Shown here in pieces: positions 60,454 to 64,000 of a stretch of DNA of 64,000 nt. The DNA comes from Actinacidiphila glaucinigra (lineage in GTDB: Bacteria; Actinomycetota; Actinomycetes; Streptomycetales; Streptomycetaceae), in contig NZ_FZOF01000003.1 in NCBI RefSeq assembly GCF_900188405.1, positions 1 through 64,000 of the forward strand, written 5' to 3'. Each line of letters starts with the position of its first letter. Position 1 is the stretch's first letter. Under the pieces are notes generated by a model, which saw only the letters and a program-made list of their open reading frames with translations, did no database searches and was not told where the DNA came from. The translations under genes and the position numbers were made by a program.

Positions 60454-61225
60454 GTGTCTCCCGTTGGTGCCAGTGCCAGTGCAGGACCCGGCGCTCGAGG
60501 GCGCGGAAGGCGAGCGAGAGCAGGAAGCCGACCAGGCCGAGCAGCACGATGCCGCTCCACATCTCCGGGATCTGGAACTGCCGCTGGAACAGCACGACGG
60601 TGTGGCCGATGCCCGAAGTGCTGGCGAACATCTCCGCGATGACCATGAGGATGATGGCGATGGACAGCGCCTGCCGCAGTCCCGCCATGATCTGCGGGCT
60701 CGCGGCGGGCAGGACGAGGCGCCGCAGCCGGGCGGGGCCGCGCAGGCCGTAGACCCGCGCGGTGTCGGAGAGCACCTCGTCCACGGCGCGCACGCCCTCG
60801 ATGGTGTTGAGCAGCACGGGCCAGATCGCGCCCGAGGCGATGACCAGGACCTTCATGGCGGTGTCGAGCCCGGCGACGAGCATGATCAGCGGCACGAGCA
60901 CGGGCGGCGGGATCGCGCGGAAGAACTCCAGGGCGGGTTCGGTGGCGGCGCGCAGCCGGCCCGAGAGGCCGATGGCGGTGCCGAGGGCGACGCCGAGCAG
61001 CGCGGCGAGCACGTACCCGGCGAGGAGCCGGACGAGGCTGGGCAGCACGTCGTCGCCGAGGCGGGCGGTGAGCCACACGTCGCCGAAGACGGCGGCGATC
61101 CGCTGCGGCGAGGGCACGTAGAAGCTGGGCCGCCACACGCTCCACGCCCACCAGCCGGCGACGAGGAGGACGGGCAGCCCCAGCACCCGCAGGGCGCCGA
61201 GCATAAGACGCGCGGCGCGGCTCAT
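60446..61225 (-). CDS. ABC transporter permease (SsuC/TauC type), 259 aa
   Basis: Six hydrophobic segments and the permease EAA-like loop ARVYGLRGPARLRRLVLPAASPQI. Belongs with the second permease as the import channel. The ATG at 61225 lies four bases into the end of the preceding gene (61222), again ATGA-type overlap, showing one operon. Confidence 0.9.
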   Translation of the reverse strand: MSRAARLMLGALRVLGLPVLLVAGWWAWSVWRPSFYVPSPQRIAAVFGDVWLTARLGDDVLPSLVRLLAGYVLAALLGVALGTAIGLSGRLRAATEPALEFFRAIPPPVLVPLIMLVAGLDTAMKVLVIASGAIWPVLLNTIEGVRAVDEVLSDTARVYGLRGPARLRRLVLPAASPQIMAGLRQALSIAIILMVIAEMFASTSGIGHTVVLFQRQFQIPEMWSGIVLLGLVGFLLSLAFRALERRVLHWHWHQRETHA

Positions 61226-61995
61226 GCGGCCGCCTCCCCGCGGACGGAGGGGTGCCAGGCCAGCAGCCGGCGCTCCAGGCTGCGAACGGCGAGGTTGACG
61301 ACGACCCCGATGATCCCGGCGAGGGTGATCAAGGCGTAGACGGTGGCCACGGCGCCGCCGGACTGGGCGAGCTGGATGCGCAGCCCGAGTCCGGGGCTGC
61401 CGATGACCAGTTCGGCGGTGACGGCGAGGATGAAGGCGACGGAGGCGGCGAGCCGGAGTCCGGTCATGACGTACGGGAGCGCGGTGGGCCAGACGAGCCG
61501 GCGCAGCGTCGTCCAGTGGCCGAGGCGGTAGGAGCGGGCGGTCTCGCGGGCGACGGGATCGACGTCGGCGACGCCGTACAGCACCTGGATGAGCACCTGC
61601 CAGAAGGCGGCGTAGACGATCAGCAGGAGGCTGGAGCCGAGGTCGGCGCCGAAGAGAAGGGTGGCGAGCGGGATGAGCGCCACGGAGGGGATGGGGCGGA
61701 GGAACTCGACGGTGGAGGCGGTGGCGGCGCGGGCACCCGGGACGGCGTCGATGAGGGTGCCGAGCGCGACCGCGAGGACGAACGCGATGGCCAGGCCCAG
61801 GGCCCAGGCGCTCATGGTGTCGCCGAGCGCCGACCAGAGTTGACGGGTGGTCAGTTCGTGCCCGAGGGTGCGCAGGATCTCGCTCGCCGGGGGCAGGAAG
61901 TCCCGGGAGACCAGGCCGAGTCGCGGGACGGCCTCGGCGACGCCGAACAGCACCGCGAGGCCGGCCGCTCCGTACGCGGCGTCGCGTCCTGTCAT
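61222..61995 (-). CDS. ABC transporter permease (SsuC/TauC type), 257 aa
   Basis: Six hydrophobic segments with the loop ARSYRLGHWTTLRRLVWPTALPYVMTG. The presence of two different permeases in one operon is less common than the homodimeric single permease of SsuABC. ATG 61995 overlaps the binding-protein stop at 61992 (ATGA). Confidence 0.9.
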   Translation of the reverse strand: MTGRDAAYGAAGLAVLFGVAEAVPRLGLVSRDFLPPASEILRTLGHELTTRQLWSALGDTMSAWALGLAIAFVLAVALGTLIDAVPGARAATASTVEFLRPIPSVALIPLATLLFGADLGSSLLLIVYAAFWQVLIQVLYGVADVDPVARETARSYRLGHWTTLRRLVWPTALPYVMTGLRLAASVAFILAVTAELVIGSPGLGLRIQLAQSGGAVATVYALITLAGIIGVVVNLAVRSLERRLLAWHPSVRGEAAA

Positions 61996-62972
61996 GGCAG
62001 GAGGGCCGCCACGTCGGCGTCCTTGGTGAGCGTGCCGTCCTGGCGGGCGTCGTCGGCGACGGTCTGCACGGACTCCCGGTTGATCTCCGCCGGCCACTTG
62101 GGGAGCTTGATCTTGGCGATCGCCTCGGCGGGGATCGAGGTGTACGACTTGAGGATCTCGCGCACGGCGTCGGGGTGGGCGTCGGCGTAGGCGAGGGCCT
62201 CGTTCATGGCGGCGGTGAAGTCCTTCACCAGCTCCGGGTCCTTCTGGAGCGTGGGCTGCGTGGTGAAGTACATGGCCACGGTGAGGTCCGGCGCGGCGTC
62301 GGCGTAGGGCCAGGCGACGGCGCGGGCCCCCTGGCCGGTGGCCTGGGTGACGAAGGGCTCGACCTCCCAGACCGCGTCGACCCGCCCCTTGGCCAGGGCT
62401 GCCGGCATGTCGGGGAAGGGCATCTCGACGAACTCCACCTTGGAGGCGTCGCCGCCGTCCTTGCGCACGGCGGCGCGCACGGTCGTGTCGCCGATGTTCT
62501 TCAGCTGGTTGACCGCGACGGTCCTGCCCGCGAGGTCCTTCGCGGACTTCACCGGGCTGCCTTCCGGGACGAGTACGGCGCTGTAGTCGGTGTCCCGTTC
62601 GCCGGTGGAGGCGACGCCGTTGGCGACGACCTTGAGCGGCAGCCCCTGCTGCTGGGCCGTGAGCAGGGAGGTGGTGTTGGCGAAGCCGAACGCGAACTGA
62701 CCGCCCATCACGCCCGTGATGCTGGCGGCGCCGCCCTGCACCGAGGTGATCTTCGCGTCGATGCCGTGCTTCTTGAAGAAGCCCTGACTTTGGGCGAGAT
62801 ACACGGGAGCGGTGTCGACGATGGCGATGGCGCCGATCGTGACGCTCCGCGTGCCTCCGCCGGAACCGGACGAGGCGCCCTTGCCGGCGGGCTCGCCGGA
62901 GTCGCCGCAGGCGGTGACCCCGGCGGCGAGGAGCGCTGCCGCCGTCAGGAGCAGGGGAAAGGTGCGACGCAT
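61992..62972 (-). CDS. NMT1/SsuA-like substrate-binding lipoprotein, 326 aa
   Basis: Lipoprotein signal with lipobox Cys in VTACGDS (about residue 23) and a Ser/Gly linker, then an NMT1/THI5-like binding domain (IVDTAPVYLAQSQGFFKKHGIDAKI, GGQFAFGFANTTSLL, GRVDAVWEVEPFV). These proteins bring in sulfonates, nitrate, taurine or thiamine-precursor pyrimidine (HMP). A TPP riboswitch lies 330 bases upstream but on the opposite strand, so thiamine relevance is only suggestive. The ATG at 62972 has GGGAG five bases upstream; GTG 62978 sits on that site. Confidence 0.9.
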   Translation of the reverse strand: MRRTFPLLLTAAALLAAGVTACGDSGEPAGKGASSGSGGGTRSVTIGAIAIVDTAPVYLAQSQGFFKKHGIDAKITSVQGGAASITGVMGGQFAFGFANTTSLLTAQQQGLPLKVVANGVASTGERDTDYSAVLVPEGSPVKSAKDLAGRTVAVNQLKNIGDTTVRAAVRKDGGDASKVEFVEMPFPDMPAALAKGRVDAVWEVEPFVTQATGQGARAVAWPYADAAPDLTVAMYFTTQPTLQKDPELVKDFTAAMNEALAYADAHPDAVREILKSYTSIPAEAIAKIKLPKWPAEINRESVQTVADDARQDGTLTKDADVAALLP

Positions 62973-62981
62973 GGGCACTCC

Positions 62982-63022
62982 CTGATCTGATCAGTTCCGT
63001 TCGCATAGTGAACTGTCGTTCA
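62982..63022. promoter_or_regulatory. Two palindromes upstream of the importer operon
   Basis: CTGATCtGATCAG (62982-62994) lies between start codon and promoter region; TGAACtgtcGTTCA (63009-63022) is a 5-4-5 inverted repeat further up. The second overlaps a possible -10 (CACTAT on the minus strand). A GntR-, LacI- or MarR-type regulator could bind; none is encoded nearby. Confidence 0.5.
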
Positions 63023-63298
63023 TTGGGTGGCGCGCCAAGTGACGGTAGGGGCGCCGCGCGACGGCGTCAACGGATCGCACAACGGCTCGTCGATGACAGC
63101 CGTGTCGCGGACGGGAGAGCAGGGGCACAGGGGGCACAAGAAGCACAAGAGGCGGAATTAAGTGCGGAAAATTATGGTTTGGCATGATTTACCACTAGTC
63201 GTCCGCTGCCGCGCTGGGTAGATTGGAACGTGGCCTACGGGGCGAGCGAGGGAGTTCGGTAGCACTGGTTGCGGAGCGGGAAGCAGCGGCTTCCACCG
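63023..63298. other. Divergent leader between importer operon and TPP riboswitch
   Basis: This stretch holds the most AT-rich DNA in the window (63155-63198: aattaagtgcgg, then aaaattatgg and tgatttaccactag). On the plus strand TAGATT (63219-63224) is a -10 candidate about 80 bases upstream of the riboswitch core. No gene is supported. Confidence 0.5.
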
Positions 63299-63405
63299 GA
63301 ACCGGGTTCAACGGCCGGGCTGAGAGGCTCGAAGGTCCGGGAAGAGGTTTTGAGACCGGAGAGCGACCCCTAGCACCTGATCCGGACCATGCCGGCGAAG
63401 GGAGT
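63299..63405 (+). ncRNA. TPP riboswitch (THI box)
   Basis: Contains both conserved thi-box elements in order and at normal distance: CTGAGAG (63320-63326) and CACCTGATCCGG with ATGCCGGCGAAGGGAG (to 63404). GGGTT (63304-63308) pairs with GACCC (63365-63369) for the outer junction stem; GGTC (63334-63337) and GACC (63354-63357) close the variable arm; CCGG-ACCATG-CCGG forms the pyrophosphate-side hairpin. Match to actinobacterial TPP aptamers is strong in the 3' half and fair in the 5' half. No thiamine gene follows; the next 38 bases lead into a long GC hairpin. Confidence 0.88.
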
Positions 63406-63443
63406 CCCACCTCGTAGGTCGTTCGAACCGCAGTACAGCAGTA

Positions 63444-63478
63444 CAGCAGGGCCCGCGCGGCAAGCGCGGGCCCTGCTG
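63444..63478 (+). terminator. 15-bp hairpin directly after the TPP riboswitch
   Basis: CAGCAGGGCCCGCGC (63444-63458) pairs perfectly with GCGCGGGCCCTGCTG (63464-63478) around GGCAA. It is preceded by the direct repeat GTACAGCA GTACAGCA (63433-63448). Such a stem would stop transcription from the riboswitch leader. No U-run follows. Confidence 0.75.
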
Positions 63479-63633
63479 CGCTGCGGGCCCTGCAGCGCTC
63501 TGCGGTGGTGCCGCGGCCGCGCCACGGCCTCTTGGCCGCTCCGCCCGGACGCTGGGATGATCCTCCGACACGGCTGGCGCGGACGGCACGGACGGCGCCG
63601 GCGCGGCGGGGGGACGGGGGGACGGTGGGGGAC

Positions 63634-64000
63634 ATGGACGACCGCACGCTGGTGGGCGCGGTCAACGGACTGACGGCGCGATGGGCCCGCGGGACCCTGG
63701 CCGGCGGCAGCACCGGGGAGACGGTCTTCTCGGCCGCGGGAGTCTGGCCGCTGCTGGCCCTGCTCGCCGCGGGCGCCGCAGGCCCCGCGCGCGGCGAACT
63801 GGAGCAGGCCGTGGCCACGGACGCCGCGACGGCCGCCGGCGCCTCGGGACGGCTGCTCGCCCGGCTGGACGCCATGGACGGCGTCGACACCGCCGTGGGC
63901 CTGTGGACCCGCGCCTCCCTGCCGCTCGCACCCGGCTGGCTCTCGCTGCTCCCGGCCGGCGCCCACGGGCACTTCACCGGCGACGTCGAGACGGACCGCA
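63634..64000 (+). CDS. Serpin-family protein, N-terminal 122 residues (3' end outside window)
   Basis: The segment GETVFSAAGVWPLLALLAAGAAGPARGELEQAV matches the N-terminal shutter region of serpins (conserved NxxxSPxSxxxxLxMxxxGA type pattern), and DTAVGLWTRASLPLAPGWL fits the following strand. GGTGGGGGAC precedes the ATG at 63634. Cytoplasmic, no signal peptide. It lies 155 bases beyond the terminator hairpin, so it is probably not under the riboswitch. The reactive-centre loop is outside the window, so inhibitory activity cannot be judged. Confidence 0.82.
   Translation, partial: MDDRTLVGAVNGLTARWARGTLAGGSTGETVFSAAGVWPLLALLAAGAAGPARGELEQAVATDAATAAGASGRLLARLDAMDGVDTAVGLWTRASLPLAPGWLSLLPAGAHGHFTGDVETDR

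Noticed and set aside
63223..63417. A 64-codon frame covering the riboswitch region
   Set aside because: No ribosome binding site, protein-unlike composition, and it overlaps a well-supported TPP aptamer.

Overview
The window is about 72-74% GC by eye, with G/C-ending codons, frequent GTG starts, many ATGA/GTGA overlaps and very few AT-rich stretches. Gene content (OsdR/DevR-type two-component system, SpoIIE-type phosphatases, DUF5107, DUF2795, a zinc-ribbon OB-fold protein, WYL and TrmB/LuxR regulators) points to an actinomycete chromosome, most likely Streptomyces. I see no tRNA, rRNA, CRISPR array, insertion sequence or prophage; it reads as ordinary chromosome with some local decay.

Layout. 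1-2.75 kb: electron-transfer flavoprotein beta (cut by the window edge), an acyl-CoA dehydrogenase, a TetR repressor and a small zinc-ribbon OB-fold protein, tied together by three copies of a GCACTcAGTGC-type palindrome. 2.8-10.9 kb: an ABC exporter, a SulP anion transporter, a cyclic-nucleotide-fold protein, a DevR-like response regulator, an Acg-type nitroreductase and a DevS-like GAF/GAF histidine kinase; two near-identical GGGCCGGTCGGCCC boxes suggest one hypoxia/dormancy-type regulon. 11-18 kb: a PP2C phosphatase coupled to a MASE1 membrane protein, a TrmB/LuxR regulator and a large secreted subtilase. 18.4-24.5 kb: XRE regulator and divergent aldehyde dehydrogenase, LOG-like protein, lipoprotein GH3 enzyme, a frameshifted small gene and a diacylglycerol-kinase-like protein. 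24.5-24.95 kb: decayed tandem copies of the 3' end of the next gene.

24.95-36 kb is a complete L-rhamnose locus. One arm (minus strand) is the ABC importer (ATPase, two permeases, binding lipoprotein) plus a LacI-type repressor; the other (plus strand) is isomerase, bifunctional rhamnulose-1-phosphate aldolase/lactaldehyde dehydrogenase and kinase. Four TGAatCGATTCA-like operators lie between the arms. 36-48.3 kb is a mixed stretch: OsmC-like protein, lipoprotein, DinB-like protein, MFS transporter, WYL regulator, PAS/GAF/SpoIIE/HATPase protein, Ca2+/H+ antiporter, Cys-rich unknown, a holin-like/alkaline-phosphatase-superfamily fusion, MBL-fold hydrolase and DedA protein.

48.9-58 kb: a PLP-enzyme homologue with no lysine at all, small stress-type proteins from divergent sigma-B-like promoters, a PAP2/lipid-kinase fusion, an SseB-like protein, a DraRnl-type RNA ligase, a DUF5107 protein and an enterochelin-esterase homologue whose nucleophile serine is glycine. 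58.7-63 kb: GNAT acetyltransferase, then a five-gene importer operon (NMT1/SsuA-type binding protein, two permeases, ATPase, isoprenylcysteine-methyltransferase-like membrane protein). At 63.3-63.5 kb a TPP riboswitch on the plus strand is followed after 38 bases by a 15-bp hairpin and no thiamine gene; a serpin gene starts at 63,634 and runs off the end. The orphan riboswitch, the lysine-free PLP homologue and the decayed LacI 3' repeats are the items most worth following up.
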